Shown piece after piece: positions 26,777 through 36,363 of a DNA stretch of 64,000 nt (positions within the stretch are counted from its first letter, which is position 1; every line of letters starts with the position of its first letter). Position numbers and translations under genes: made by a program. The DNA is from Bacteroides sp. AN502(2024) (lineage in GTDB: Bacteria; Bacteroidota; Bacteroidia; Bacteroidales; Bacteroidaceae), in the NCBI RefSeq assembly GCF_041227145.1, contig NZ_JBGFSP010000003.1, positions 2,852,001 to 2,916,000 on the forward strand. The letters are read 5' to 3'. The notes under the pieces were generated by a model that searched no databases, was not told the origin of the DNA, and was given only the letters and a program-made list of their open reading frames with translations.

Positions 26777-27760
26777 ATGAAGCAAGAAGAAAATATCCGA
26801 GAATTGGCTATTCTGTATTTTGAAGGACGTATATCAAGAGCTGACGAAAGAATCCTGTTTGAATGTCTCGAACAGGCGGAAGACGGCTATGACAGATTTC
26901 GTCAGTGGGAGAAAGAATGGATGAACAACCGGGTGTCTGATTCGCAGACCAATGCTGAATGGGAAGCATTGAAGCATAAGATATACACGCAGGAAGCCAT
27001 TGTTCCATTATTGAAGAAACCAAAACCGAATATATGGAAGATTGCCCGTATCGCTGCTGTGGTAGCGTTGATTGTCGGTACTACACTGGGTATCCGGCAG
27101 GCTGTTTACCTGTTTGCACCGAAAACCTTCTTTGTATGCGAGGCTCCGTTGGGGGATAAGAGTAAAGTACAGCTCTCGGATGGTACTGTCGTATGGCTGA
27201 ATTCAGGTTCCGTACTAAGATATTCGAATCATTTCAATACTGCCGACCGGGTTGTAGAACTGGAAGGAGAGGGATATTTTGAAGTAACCAGGCAGAATGG
27301 GAAGAGATTCATAGTAAAGACACAGGAATATGATGTGGTGGTGAAAGGTACAAAGTTTAATGTATCTGCCTACCCGGATGATTCCTATGTAACAACTACC
27401 TTGCAAGAAGGAGTGGTAGAATTGAATTATAAGGAAGAACAGATACGGATGTCGCCGGGAGAATCCATTTCTTTGGATTTGCAGACAGGGCAATTGAAGG
27501 GAAAGAAAGTCAATGCATGGCAGGCGATGGCATGGGCGGAAGACAGAATCGAATATGATGACATCACATTGGGAGAGATGGTGAAGAAACTTGCTCGTCG
27601 GTATGATGTGCGTATTCAGTTGGAGTCGGAGAAGTTGGGTGACATGAAGTTCCGTGTTTCATTACGCAATAAAGAGACAATCGTAGATGTAATGGACGCT
27701 CTTAAAGAAATCATACCTATCAAAGTCGAATATAAGGAAAAGGATATATATATAAGATAA
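26777..27760 (+). CDS. FecR-family anti-sigma factor, locus 2
   Basis: Membrane anti-sigma factor of 327 residues from the ATG at 26777. The in-frame GTG at 26768 is less likely because it falls against the promoter-like element. A cytoplasmic N-terminal region (about 1-80) is followed by one membrane segment (IARIAAVVALIVGTTLGI). The FecR domain (EAPLGDKSKVQLSDGTVVWLNSGSVLRY) and a C-terminal DUF4974-like domain (RIEYDDITLGEMVKKLARRYDVRI) lie in the periplasm. It should couple the STN domain of the downstream SusC to the ECF factor. The next gene starts 32 nt downstream. Confidence 0.88.
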   Translation: MKQEENIRELAILYFEGRISRADERILFECLEQAEDGYDRFRQWEKEWMNNRVSDSQTNAEWEALKHKIYTQEAIVPLLKKPKPNIWKIARIAAVVALIVGTTLGIRQAVYLFAPKTFFVCEAPLGDKSKVQLSDGTVVWLNSGSVLRYSNHFNTADRVVELEGEGYFEVTRQNGKRFIVKTQEYDVVVKGTKFNVSAYPDDSYVTTTLQEGVVELNYKEEQIRMSPGESISLDLQTGQLKGKKVNAWQAMAWAEDRIEYDDITLGEMVKKLARRYDVRIQLESEKLGDMKFRVSLRNKETIVDVMDALKEIIPIKVEYKEKDIYIR

Positions 27761-27792
27761 GAACTCAATGTTTAATTGTAAAGAAATCAAGT

Positions 27793-28941
27793 ATGAATAT
27801 TACTGAAATAGGCAGATTGGGGATGCTGTTGATGATGGCATCTGTTGCAATCTCGTGTTCTGACCCTAATCCTTTAGATTCTTATACTCGTGTTCCATTT
27901 GAAAAGGCGGAAACGGATGACGGAAATAGTGATGGTGACGGAGACGGTGCAGGCGGTTTGTTCGAGAAAGGAGACGGAACGGACAGCAAACCTTATGTGA
28001 TAATGAATGCTACGCATATCAGGAATATGCGTAGTGTGTTGAAATCGGGTATAAAAGTGTACTTCCAATTAGGTGCCGATATTGATATGGCTGGTATTGA
28101 TAACTGGCAATCGCTGAATGGTTCAGGGGACTTTCCTTATGAGATAGATTTTGACGGAGATAACCATGTCATTAAGAACTTCAAATGTTCTGCCGGTGAT
28201 TATCCGAGTTTCTTCGGAGTATTGTGTGGTGATTGCCGTAATGTAGGCTTTGTTGACGCTTCTGTATCGTCTACTCGCCAAGGCATTGGAATTATCACCG
28301 GTTATCTCGGACTTAAAAATAAAGGTAACGGAAATAAGACAGGAAGAATTGTGAATTGTTATACGACCGGGGAAGTGACAGGATCAGGTGCGGCCGGTGG
28401 AATAGCCGGGGTATTGGCAAACAGCTATGATGGACAGGAAAGTTATATAAAGAACTGTTATTCAAGTGCAACAGTCAGCGATCAGGCTCCAAGTAATGGA
28501 AAAGCTGGCGGTATTGTCGGACGGAAAGTAGGCGCTGGCGGATTTATCGAAAATTGCTATGCATACGGAAAAGTCAGTGCGACTAAAGGAGGTGTAGGCG
28601 GTATTTTGGGACAAATCGACAAAGGTGCTGACGTTGCTATTAAGAATAGCGCGGCATGGAGTAATTTGACCGGAGGGGATGCTTTGTCTACTGTAGGGCG
28701 CATTGTTGGTGTCTCCGCTTCATTAGGCAGTTATGAGAATTGCTACGCCTGCGAAAGTATTGTACTCAAAGTGAATGAAGAAACGATTACAGCATCGGAT
28801 GAGTCGTCAGCCACAGGAACGACATTTCACGGAGTTGCAAAAACAGCGGAAGAACTGGAAAATATTATCGTAGCTTGGAATCCGAATCTTTGGAAAAAAG
28901 GAACGGACGGTTACCCGACATTCCGGTGGACTGAAAAATAG
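27793..28941 (+). CDS. Lipoprotein with GLUG-like repeats, locus 2
   Basis: A 382-residue lipoprotein (lipobox AISC, Cys22) with a low-complexity Gly/Asp linker after the anchor (DDGNSDGDGDGAGG). The body carries GLUG-type repeats, seen as GGIAGVLANS, GGIVGRKVGAGG and GGILGQIDKG, alternating with NCY-type strands (NCYTTGEV, NCYSSATV, NCYAYGKV). This predicts a beta-helix on the cell surface, seen in adhesin-like and glycan-associated proteins. It lies between fecR and susC and ends at its own terminator. Its position inside a Sus locus suggests a surface ligand role, unproven. Confidence 0.7.
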   Translation: MNITEIGRLGMLLMMASVAISCSDPNPLDSYTRVPFEKAETDDGNSDGDGDGAGGLFEKGDGTDSKPYVIMNATHIRNMRSVLKSGIKVYFQLGADIDMAGIDNWQSLNGSGDFPYEIDFDGDNHVIKNFKCSAGDYPSFFGVLCGDCRNVGFVDASVSSTRQGIGIITGYLGLKNKGNGNKTGRIVNCYTTGEVTGSGAAGGIAGVLANSYDGQESYIKNCYSSATVSDQAPSNGKAGGIVGRKVGAGGFIENCYAYGKVSATKGGVGGILGQIDKGADVAIKNSAAWSNLTGGDALSTVGRIVGVSASLGSYENCYACESIVLKVNEETITASDESSATGTTFHGVAKTAEELENIIVAWNPNLWKKGTDGYPTFRWTEK

Positions 28942-28954
28942 GCGCCGGTCGATA

Positions 28955-28983
28955 CAAAAAGCAGATTATTTCTGCTTTTTTGT
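28955..28983 (+). terminator. Terminator after the GLUG lipoprotein gene
   Basis: ACAAAAAGCAGA pairs with TCTGCTTTTTTGT around a 5-nt loop. It lies 13 nt after the stop codon and directly before the second copy of the 42-bp element. Confidence 0.85.
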
Positions 28984-28990
28984 ATTTATA

Positions 28991-29032
28991 GGGGTTGGGT
29001 AGACGGATGATGAGTTGTTTTATCTTATAGAA
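28991..29032 (+). promoter_or_regulatory. 42-bp conserved element, copy B (candidate ECF promoter before susC)
   Basis: Same length as copy A at 26725-26766, with identical GGGGTTGGGTA, GTTGTT and ATCTTATAGAA blocks. It ends 86 nt before the susC ATG, leaving room for a leader. Together with the terminator just upstream it marks a new transcription unit for susC-susD-nuclease lipoprotein. Confidence 0.65.
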
Positions 29033-29118
29033 GCAGTTTTGAGAAATACTACAATCGAATATATATATATCCTTAAATATAAATCACTTTAATTTGTAAC
29101 AACTTAATTGATAAAATT

Positions 29119-32100
29119 ATGAATGACCGAAGAAACTCATTTTTTAGGCTGTTTCTCCTGATTCTGTTATGTATGGGCGTCCAGTCACTTGGGGCGCAGA
29201 CGGTTACGAAGGTCTTTAAAAATGAGCCGCTAAAGGCGGTATTGAAAGAAGTTGAGCGGCAGACAAAATACTCCATTATCTATAAAACGGACGAGGTTAA
29301 CGAAAACAAGAAAATAACGGCTTCCTTTCAACGGGCAACCGTTAACAATGTACTTGCCGTTGTTTTGGATAAGGATGTAGAGTACAAGCTACAAAATCGG
29401 ATGATTATCATCACGAAGAAAACGGTGCGAAATACCGCTGCCGCCCCGTCACAGTCTTTACACCGGGTTACGGGGAAAGTAGTCGATGTGAATGGTGACC
29501 CGGTAATCGGTGCCAGTGTACAGGTGATGGGACAGTCTATGGGGACAGTCACCAACTTGGATGGTGAATTTGCGTTGTCGTCCGTTCCGGTCAATGCAGT
29601 AATTGTTGTATCTTATATCGGATTTGAGAAACAGGAAATCAAAGCTTCCGAATTGCAGAAATCTTCGAGAGTGATGCTCCGTGAAGATACAGCGACGTTG
29701 GAAGAAGTGGTCGTTGTAGGCTATGGTACTCAAAAGAAAATTAACCTGACGGGAGCCGTTGCTGTGGTAGACAGTAAAACGATGGAAGACAGACCTGTGC
29801 CGAGAGCCTCGCAGATGTTGCAAGGAACGGTACCTAATATGAATGTAACCTTCGGGTCGGGGTATCCGGGGGCTTCGGCAACCATCAATATCCGTGGTGT
29901 CAACTCTATTAGCGGCAATGCGTCCCCACTGGTTCTGATTGACGGTATAGAGGGAGACATCGACCGCTTAAACCCGAATGACATCGCATCCATTTCAGTA
30001 CTGAAAGACGCCTCTTCGGCTGCCATTTACGGTGCGCGTGCCTCTTATGGCGTTATTCTTGTGACCACCAAAGAAGGTTCAGCCCGTAAGACTACCGTAT
30101 CGTATGATGGAAGATATTCATGGAGCAATCAGACAACTTCCACTGATTTTGAAACCAGAGGCTATTACTCGGCAGGAATTAATGATTTGTTTTATACCAA
30201 TTATAATGGAAAGCCATATACCAACTACACAGAAGAAGACTACCGCCAGCTTTGGCTGCGCCGGAATGATGAAACGGAAAATCCGGAACGTCCTTGGATC
30301 GTGACCGACCAACGTGACGGAAGAGATACATACGTCTATTACGGTAACTTTGATTGGTATAATTATCTCTATCGTAAAAACAGACCGATGTGGGAACATA
30401 ATATTAGTATCAGCGGGGGGAATGACAAACTGAACTATTACTTGTCAGGAAATACGGTTGACCAGACAGGTATTTTCAGGCAGAACCCGGACAAGTATAA
30501 GGTGTATAACTTCAGAAGTAAAATCTCAGCTAAAATAACTCCGCGACTGACTATCAGCAATAATACGAAATACCACTATAATAGTTACTCTTATCCGGGA
30601 TTATCGGGTATTAATAACAACTTCAATACTGCGGTGAACCATGCGCTGGCGAGCTTTGTACCCATCAATCCGGATGGCAGTGCGGTGTATCTGACTTCGT
30701 TGAGCAATTCTGCTATTTTGGATGGTATGGGGGCTATCCTCGCCTATGGAAAACATAAGAATGAAGACAAGCGGTATGAGTTCTCCACGACTTTTGAAGC
30801 AAGTTTCAATGTCATGAAGAACCTGAACGTTCGTGCAAATTACAGTTACCTGCACTATAACTATCAGACAATGAACAGAACGGTAAATGTACCGTATTCC
30901 AAATATCCGGGTGAGATATCCTATCTGACTACCGGAAATGGTGTGAATCAGTTAAAGGAAACACAAACCAATCATTGGTACCAGGCTTTCAATGTTTATG
31001 GGGATTATATGTTGGATATTGCCGACCATCAGATAAAAATCATGGCAGGTTACAACTATGAAACCAAGCGCCTGAAGGATATCAAAGTCTCTCGACAGGG
31101 CTTGCTTTCCGATGATCTGAATGACTTGAACCTGGCAGTAGGGGACGCGATGACTATGTCCGGCGGACAGAATGAATACGCACTTTTGGGAGCATTTTAT
31201 CGCCTTAATTACTCCTATAAGGGAGGTCGTTACCTATTCGAGACGAGCGGGCGCTATGACGGAAGTTCCCGTTTCAGGAGCGGACACCGTTTCGGTTTCT
31301 TCCCTTCGGCTTCCGTAGGATGGAGAATCAGTGAAGAGCCGTTTTTCAGGAATCTGAAGAAGAATATTGATAATGTGAAATTACGTTTGTCATACGGTTC
31401 GTTAGGAAATCAGCAGGTTGGATATTACGATTATATCCAGACTATTAATACCAACGGCACCATGAATTATATCTTTGGCGATCAGAAGAAAGGTTCCTAT
31501 GCCAGTGTTTCCGACCCGAACTCTGCAGATCTGACTTGGGAAACTGTCTCCACTTGGAATGCGGGACTGGACCTCGGTTTCTTCAATAACCGTTTGAATC
31601 TGACAGCCGATGCCTATATCAGAGATACCAAAGGAATGCAAACTTCCGGAAAGAAATTGCCCGGTGCTTATGGGGCTAATGAACCCAAGCAAAATGCAGC
31701 TAATCTGCGTACCAAAGGCTGGGAATTGATGCTGACTTGGAACGATGCCTTTAAACTGGCAAACAAGCCTTTCCGCTATAACTTGTCCGTAGGTCTGGCA
31801 GACAATACATCGGAAATAACAAAATTCGATAATCCGTCCAAGATATTGACTGATTATTATGTCGGTCAGAAACTGGGTGATATTTGGGGATATGCGGTAG
31901 ATGGACTTTTTAGAACAGATGAAGAAGCGGCAAGTTATAATGTCGACCAATCGGCTGTGAACTTCGTCATCAACACGGCACAGGTAAACCCGGGACTTCA
32001 TGCCGGTGATATGAAATTCGTTGATTTGGACGGTAACCATAAAATTTCTTCCGGTTCGAATACGGCGGATGACCCCGGTGACCGGAAAATAATCGGAAAC

Positions 32101-32640
32101 TCATTGCCGCGCTATACGTATAGTATTCAAGGTGGTTTCGATTGGTACGGCTTCGATTTTTCCATCTATCTTCAGGGAGTAGGGCATCAGGACTGGTATC
32201 CGGGCACGAATTCCGTATTCTTCTGGGGACCGTATGCACGTCCGTATTGTTCATTCATTCCCCGTGATTTCTTGAGTAATGTATGGAGTCCGGAAAATCC
32301 GGATGCTTATTTCCCGCGTCCGATAGGTTATCTTGCTTTGGGCAACAACCGTTCCTTGGGAGTGGTGAACGACCGTTATTTGCAGAATCTGGCTTATTGC
32401 AGGGTGAAGAATATAACAGTAGGCTATACGATTCCCGCCGTATGGACAAAGAAAGTAAAGATAGAACGCTTGCATATCTATTTCAGTGGCGAGAACCTGT
32501 TTACTTTTTCTCCTCTAAAGAGCGATTACATTGATCCGGAACAAGCTTCGGCGGAGAACTCCATTAAATCTGCGAATGGTAACGCTAAACTGTATCCTTG
32601 GTCGAAGACCTATTCTTTCGGAGTGAACGTAACTTTTTAA
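29119..32640 (+). CDS. SusC/RagA TonB-dependent transporter with STN signalling domain, locus 2
   Basis: A 1173-residue outer-membrane transporter. Signal peptide 1-27, STN domain about 29-98 (EPLKAVLKEVERQTKYSIIY), carboxypeptidase-regulatory-like domain about 112-185 (VDVNGDPVIGASVQVMGQSMG), TonB-box-like VVVGYGTQKK near 200, plug to about 320 with SVLKDASSAAIYGARASYG, then a long barrel ending in VNVTF. The STN domain makes it a sensor for the FecR/ECF pair encoded upstream. It is followed after 20 nt by susD. The ligand is unknown; the nuclease-like lipoprotein at the end of the operon hints at a phosphate-containing or nucleic-acid substrate, which is only inference. Confidence 0.93.
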   Translation: MNDRRNSFFRLFLLILLCMGVQSLGAQTVTKVFKNEPLKAVLKEVERQTKYSIIYKTDEVNENKKITASFQRATVNNVLAVVLDKDVEYKLQNRMIIITKKTVRNTAAAPSQSLHRVTGKVVDVNGDPVIGASVQVMGQSMGTVTNLDGEFALSSVPVNAVIVVSYIGFEKQEIKASELQKSSRVMLREDTATLEEVVVVGYGTQKKINLTGAVAVVDSKTMEDRPVPRASQMLQGTVPNMNVTFGSGYPGASATINIRGVNSISGNASPLVLIDGIEGDIDRLNPNDIASISVLKDASSAAIYGARASYGVILVTTKEGSARKTTVSYDGRYSWSNQTTSTDFETRGYYSAGINDLFYTNYNGKPYTNYTEEDYRQLWLRRNDETENPERPWIVTDQRDGRDTYVYYGNFDWYNYLYRKNRPMWEHNISISGGNDKLNYYLSGNTVDQTGIFRQNPDKYKVYNFRSKISAKITPRLTISNNTKYHYNSYSYPGLSGINNNFNTAVNHALASFVPINPDGSAVYLTSLSNSAILDGMGAILAYGKHKNEDKRYEFSTTFEASFNVMKNLNVRANYSYLHYNYQTMNRTVNVPYSKYPGEISYLTTGNGVNQLKETQTNHWYQAFNVYGDYMLDIADHQIKIMAGYNYETKRLKDIKVSRQGLLSDDLNDLNLAVGDAMTMSGGQNEYALLGAFYRLNYSYKGGRYLFETSGRYDGSSRFRSGHRFGFFPSASVGWRISEEPFFRNLKKNIDNVKLRLSYGSLGNQQVGYYDYIQTINTNGTMNYIFGDQKKGSYASVSDPNSADLTWETVSTWNAGLDLGFFNNRLNLTADAYIRDTKGMQTSGKKLPGAYGANEPKQNAANLRTKGWELMLTWNDAFKLANKPFRYNLSVGLADNTSEITKFDNPSKILTDYYVGQKLGDIWGYAVDGLFRTDEEAASYNVDQSAVNFVINTAQVNPGLHAGDMKFVDLDGNHKISSGSNTADDPGDRKIIGNSLPRYTYSIQGGFDWYGFDFSIYLQGVGHQDWYPGTNSVFFWGPYARPYCSFIPRDFLSNVWSPENPDAYFPRPIGYLALGNNRSLGVVNDRYLQNLAYCRVKNITVGYTIPAVWTKKVKIERLHIYFSGENLFTFSPLKSDYIDPEQASAENSIKSANGNAKLYPWSKTYSFGVNVTF

Positions 32641-32660
32641 ACTAAATAATATTCTGAATT

Positions 32661-34418
32661 ATGAAATCTGTTTATATAGTATCTTGGTTGCTCGCCTTGG
32701 CGGTATCTTTCGTTTCTTGCGACGATTGGTTGGATAAGACGCCTAAAGACCGTCTCTATCCGGATGTATATTTCAAGACTGAGGATGAGTTGCGGTTGTT
32801 TACGAACCAGTTTTATAATAATCTGATTCCGTCTGCTGTCGATATCTATTCCGAATCATCCGATTTAATTGTCAAGTCCGACTTGATGCTCGAGATGTCC
32901 GGGCAGCGTATCGTCCCCGACGAGGGAAACGGCTGGAATTTTACTGCACTCCGGGATATTAATTTTTATTTGCAGTATTCCCACAACTGCACGGATGTGA
33001 ATGCCCGTAACCGTTACGATGGTGTCGCCCGTTTTTTCAGGGCTTATTTCTACTTTGAGAAAGTGAAGAGGTACGGTGACATTCCCTGGTATGACAAAGC
33101 ACTTGATTCGGACGACCCGGATTTATATAAAGCTCGGGATTCACGGGAATTTGTCATGCAGAAAATGCTGGAAGATCTGGATTTTGCGATTGCCAATCTT
33201 CCGAAAACAAAAAATGCATATATATTGACCCGGTGGACAGCCTTGGCACTGAAATCCCGTGTCTGCCTGTTTGAGGGGACTTTCCGCAAATACCACGGAT
33301 TAGAGGATTATGAGAAATACCTGAACGCTTGCGTTTCGGCTTCTGAAACTTTTATGAACGAAAGCGGATATACGCTCTATAAATCGGGCAGCACACCTTA
33401 CAGGGATTTATTTGCTTCCATGAATCTGCAAGCGGATGAAGTCATTTTCGGTCGCGACTATGAAGCCTCTCTTTCCATTCTTCATAATGTGCAGAATTAT
33501 GAGAATGCCACTACGATGGGACGTCCGGGAATGAACAAGAAGATTGTGAATTCTTATCTGATGGCGGACGGAAGCCGTTTTACGGATAAAGCCGGTTATG
33601 AAACGATGACATTTGACCAGGAATGTCAAAACCGAGACCCGCGACTGGCACAAACCATCCGTACTCCTGGATATACGAGAATCGGAAGTACAAAGAAAGA
33701 AGCCCCGAACCTGGCTTATGCCATCACCGGATATCATCTGATAAAATATTCGATGACGGCTAACTACGATGAATATAATAAATCGTGTAACGATATTCCC
33801 TTGTTCCGCACGGCAGAGGTGTATTTGAATTTTGCTGAAGCAAAAGCCGAACTGGGTACTTTAAAGCAAGCCGATATCAACAAATCCATTAAATTGCTTA
33901 GAGACAGAGTAGGAATGCCTAACTTGGATATGGAACTGGCAAATTCAAAACCCGACCCGTATTTGATGAGTGCCGCTACAGGTTATCCAAATGTGAAAGG
34001 AGCCAATCAGGGAGTAATTCTTGAAATTCGTCGTGAACGAACTATTGAATTGGCAATGGAGGGTTTCCGTTATTACGATATCATGCGCTGGAAAGAAGGC
34101 AAGCTATTTGAGAACGATCTGCTGGGGATCTATGTTCCCGGTCCCGGTATTTACGATTTGGATAAAGATGGTACGGATGATGTCTGTTTTTATGTAGGAA
34201 CAAAACCTGCCGGGAATGTACCTTTATATTTAGAAATTGGTGAGCAGATTCGTTTGTCGGACGGTGAGAGTGGTTATATCATTTGTCATAATCTCATTAC
34301 TAAAAAATGGAATGAAGACAGAGATTATTTGTATCCTGTTCCTATCAGCGAACGTACTTTGTCTAATGGTGTGATAACACAGAATCCCGGTTGGAATGAC
34401 GGATTGAACTTTAATTGA
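32661..34418 (+). CDS. SusD/RagB-family nutrient-binding lipoprotein, locus 2
   Basis: A 585-residue outer-membrane lipoprotein (lipobox FVSC, Cys20) pairing with the SusC just upstream. It starts DDWLDKTPKDRLYPDVYFKTEDEL after the anchor, has RYDGVARFFRAYFYFEKVKRYGDIPWYD near residue 115, the FRTAEVYLNFAEAKAELG block near 385, EIRRERTIELAMEGFRYYDIMRWKEG near 455, and ends LSNGVITQNPGWNDG. These are standard SusD features. The gap to the next gene is 24 nt, so the nuclease-like lipoprotein belongs to the same operon. Confidence 0.93.
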   Translation: MKSVYIVSWLLALAVSFVSCDDWLDKTPKDRLYPDVYFKTEDELRLFTNQFYNNLIPSAVDIYSESSDLIVKSDLMLEMSGQRIVPDEGNGWNFTALRDINFYLQYSHNCTDVNARNRYDGVARFFRAYFYFEKVKRYGDIPWYDKALDSDDPDLYKARDSREFVMQKMLEDLDFAIANLPKTKNAYILTRWTALALKSRVCLFEGTFRKYHGLEDYEKYLNACVSASETFMNESGYTLYKSGSTPYRDLFASMNLQADEVIFGRDYEASLSILHNVQNYENATTMGRPGMNKKIVNSYLMADGSRFTDKAGYETMTFDQECQNRDPRLAQTIRTPGYTRIGSTKKEAPNLAYAITGYHLIKYSMTANYDEYNKSCNDIPLFRTAEVYLNFAEAKAELGTLKQADINKSIKLLRDRVGMPNLDMELANSKPDPYLMSAATGYPNVKGANQGVILEIRRERTIELAMEGFRYYDIMRWKEGKLFENDLLGIYVPGPGIYDLDKDGTDDVCFYVGTKPAGNVPLYLEIGEQIRLSDGESGYIICHNLITKKWNEDRDYLYPVPISERTLSNGVITQNPGWNDGLNFN

Positions 34419-34442
34419 TTAGATTTAGAAATATAAATTCTT

Positions 34443-36002
34443 ATGAAAAATATGATCTCTTATATATGTCTTTTGGCAACCGTGTTTGCCAATTTGTCCT
34501 GTGCCGATGACATGGATAACTCTAACTTTGATGATATGATACCTTACGGTAAGCAGGAAGTTTCCTATACTTACCCGAAAGAAGAGGGAAATCTCAGAGT
34601 GTTGACCTTTAATATAAAGCATTGTGCCGGCAACGATGGCGTGATTAATTATGATAGGACAGCCGCCGTTATCAACGGAATGGAACCTGATGTTGTTTGC
34701 CTGCAGGAAGTGGATTATATGACTACCCGTAGTAATAAAGTCGACCAGTTGAAAACCTTAGCCGATAAAACAGGTATGAATCACTATTTTAGTAAGTCAA
34801 TCACTTTCCAAGGAGGTGAATACGGCAATGGCCTTTTGTTCAAAGGAACGCCGATTAGTACGCGGACTTTCCCGCTTCCCGGTGCCGAACTTCGTTCCGC
34901 TGCCATAGCCGAATTTGAAAACTATGTAGTCATATCCACACACTTGGCTTTGGAAGAGAATAATAGAGTTGAGTCTGCGAAGTTATTGACACAGCTTGCC
35001 AAAGAATACAAGAAGGTAGTGTATATGGCAGGTGACTTTAATGAAGACTTGATGGACGGGGCATTCTTTACGGAGTTGAAAAAGGAATGGAATGTAGTCA
35101 GTTCTACGGAAAATACTTTTCCTACGGGGAAATCGACTAAACGCATTGACTTTGTCGTGGTATTGAAGAGTCCTGCAACGAGTGTGGTAAAATCGAATGT
35201 CGTGTATAATTTGGACGGTGTCAATGTCTCGATGGCTTCCGATCATTATCCTCTTTATTGCGATTTCCGCAAGGTGACGGTACTCGAAGAATTTCCGAAA
35301 GCTGCGGGCGATCTGCGCATTGCTAATTACTTCACGAAAAACTGTGCCGGAACGGACGGAGTTATTGACTATGACCGCATCGCTACTGTTATTAATAAAA
35401 TGAATTCCGATATTATCTGCTTGCAGGGACTGGATAAGGAGACGGAGCGTTCAAGCGGTATAGACCAGTTGAACGTACTGGCACAGAAAACGAATATGCA
35501 TGATTACTTTGCCAAAGCCATTGATTATAAAGGGGGTGAATTCGGGGTTGGTATACTGACCAAAGATGAACCTGTAAGTGTAGACAGATATCAAATGGCA
35601 GGAAAGAAGGAGATGCGTGCAGCCATGGTAGTGGAATATGAGAAATTTGTGGTAGCCAGTACGAATTTTGATACGGACATGGCTAAACGTATCGAGGCGC
35701 TTCAGACATTGCATACGAAGTTGTCCGTTTATAACAAGCCGGCATTCTTGGTTGGCTATTTCAATGAGGGCAATTTGGAAAGCGACTTCTTCAAAAAAGT
35801 AAAGGAAGATTGGAATCTTCTTAGTGCGGACAAGTCGACTGAAAACGGTGGAAAACAGCGTCGTCTGGACTTTATCGTATCTTTGAAGGAACATGGTGTT
35901 ACTGTGACGCAAGCCGACGTGATGGAATATTTGACCGGAGCCGACATCGCGACAGCCTCTTCGCACTATCCTCTCTTTTGTGATTTCTCTGGTTTAAAAT
36001 AG
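34443..36002 (+). CDS. Surface lipoprotein with tandem endonuclease/exonuclease/phosphatase (EEP) domains, second one degenerate
   Basis: A 519-residue lipoprotein (lipobox NLSC, Cys20) at the end of the second SusCD operon. Two EEP-fold domains of about 230 residues, 50-278 and 290-519, are clear internal duplicates (LRVLTFNIKHCAG versus LRIANYFTKNCAG). Domain 1 keeps the full set: Asn57, Glu89 (LQEVD), His167 (STHL), Asp198 and Asn200 (GDFNE), Asp236 and the Asp267-His268 pair. In domain 2 Glu becomes Gly329, His becomes Asn408, the GDFN Asp becomes Tyr439 and the SDH Asp becomes Ser507, so it should be inactive and may bind ligand. EEP enzymes cut phosphodiesters or phosphomonoesters in DNA, RNA, inositol phosphates or sphingomyelin. 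Substrate here is unknown. Confidence 0.85.
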   Translation: MKNMISYICLLATVFANLSCADDMDNSNFDDMIPYGKQEVSYTYPKEEGNLRVLTFNIKHCAGNDGVINYDRTAAVINGMEPDVVCLQEVDYMTTRSNKVDQLKTLADKTGMNHYFSKSITFQGGEYGNGLLFKGTPISTRTFPLPGAELRSAAIAEFENYVVISTHLALEENNRVESAKLLTQLAKEYKKVVYMAGDFNEDLMDGAFFTELKKEWNVVSSTENTFPTGKSTKRIDFVVVLKSPATSVVKSNVVYNLDGVNVSMASDHYPLYCDFRKVTVLEEFPKAAGDLRIANYFTKNCAGTDGVIDYDRIATVINKMNSDIICLQGLDKETERSSGIDQLNVLAQKTNMHDYFAKAIDYKGGEFGVGILTKDEPVSVDRYQMAGKKEMRAAMVVEYEKFVVASTNFDTDMAKRIEALQTLHTKLSVYNKPAFLVGYFNEGNLESDFFKKVKEDWNLLSADKSTENGGKQRRLDFIVSLKEHGVTVTQADVMEYLTGADIATASSHYPLFCDFSGLK

Positions 36003-36025
36003 AAACGTAGGATAACGATAATTTT

Positions 36026-36073
36026 TCCCGTTTTCCTGTCCACTAGACTGGAAGACGGGATTTTTTGTTTTTA
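36026..36073 (+). terminator. Intrinsic terminator at the end of Sus locus 2
   Basis: TCCCGTTTTCC (36026-36036) pairs with GGAAGACGGGA (36050-36060) with one mismatch, followed by TTTTTTGTTTTT. Confidence 0.88.
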
Positions 36074-36168
36074 TTCTTTCAATACAGGTAGGGATTATTA
36101 TGGTTACAGGAAAGAGTCTTTGGGTTGACTTGAAAGGTTATTAACCCTGTCTGAGTTGGTCTTTGTTA

Positions 36169-36360
36169 TCATACACGAAAAAATAACAAGAGCAATAGCG
36201 GCATATAGTCTTTTAGTTCATTACGTAAAAGTTCCATTGTCTTTTGTTTATACCGGTTGATGGATTTCACACTGAGATTCATCTATCTCGCAATTTCTAT
36301 ATGTGTTTTACCTTCAAAGAAGCTTTCTTTAATTTTATTTGACATTAATGACATAGCCAT
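36169..36360 (-). pseudogene. ECF sigma factor C-terminal relic with in-frame stop
   Basis: On the minus strand the frame reads KIKESFFEGKTHIEIAR, a TAG stop, then MNLSVKSINRYKQKTMELLR and ELKDYMPLLLLLFF, ending at TGA 36169-36171. This is region 4 (helix-turn-helix) and tail of an ECF sigma factor. Region 2 is missing: homology stops at about 36360, four bases from the end of the helicase gene. It is therefore truncated and nonsense-mutated. It marks the left junction of the inserted stretch 36.36-41.2 kb. The rest of the 36003-36363 gap holds the terminator above and no other gene. Confidence 0.75.
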
Positions 36361-36363
36361 ATT

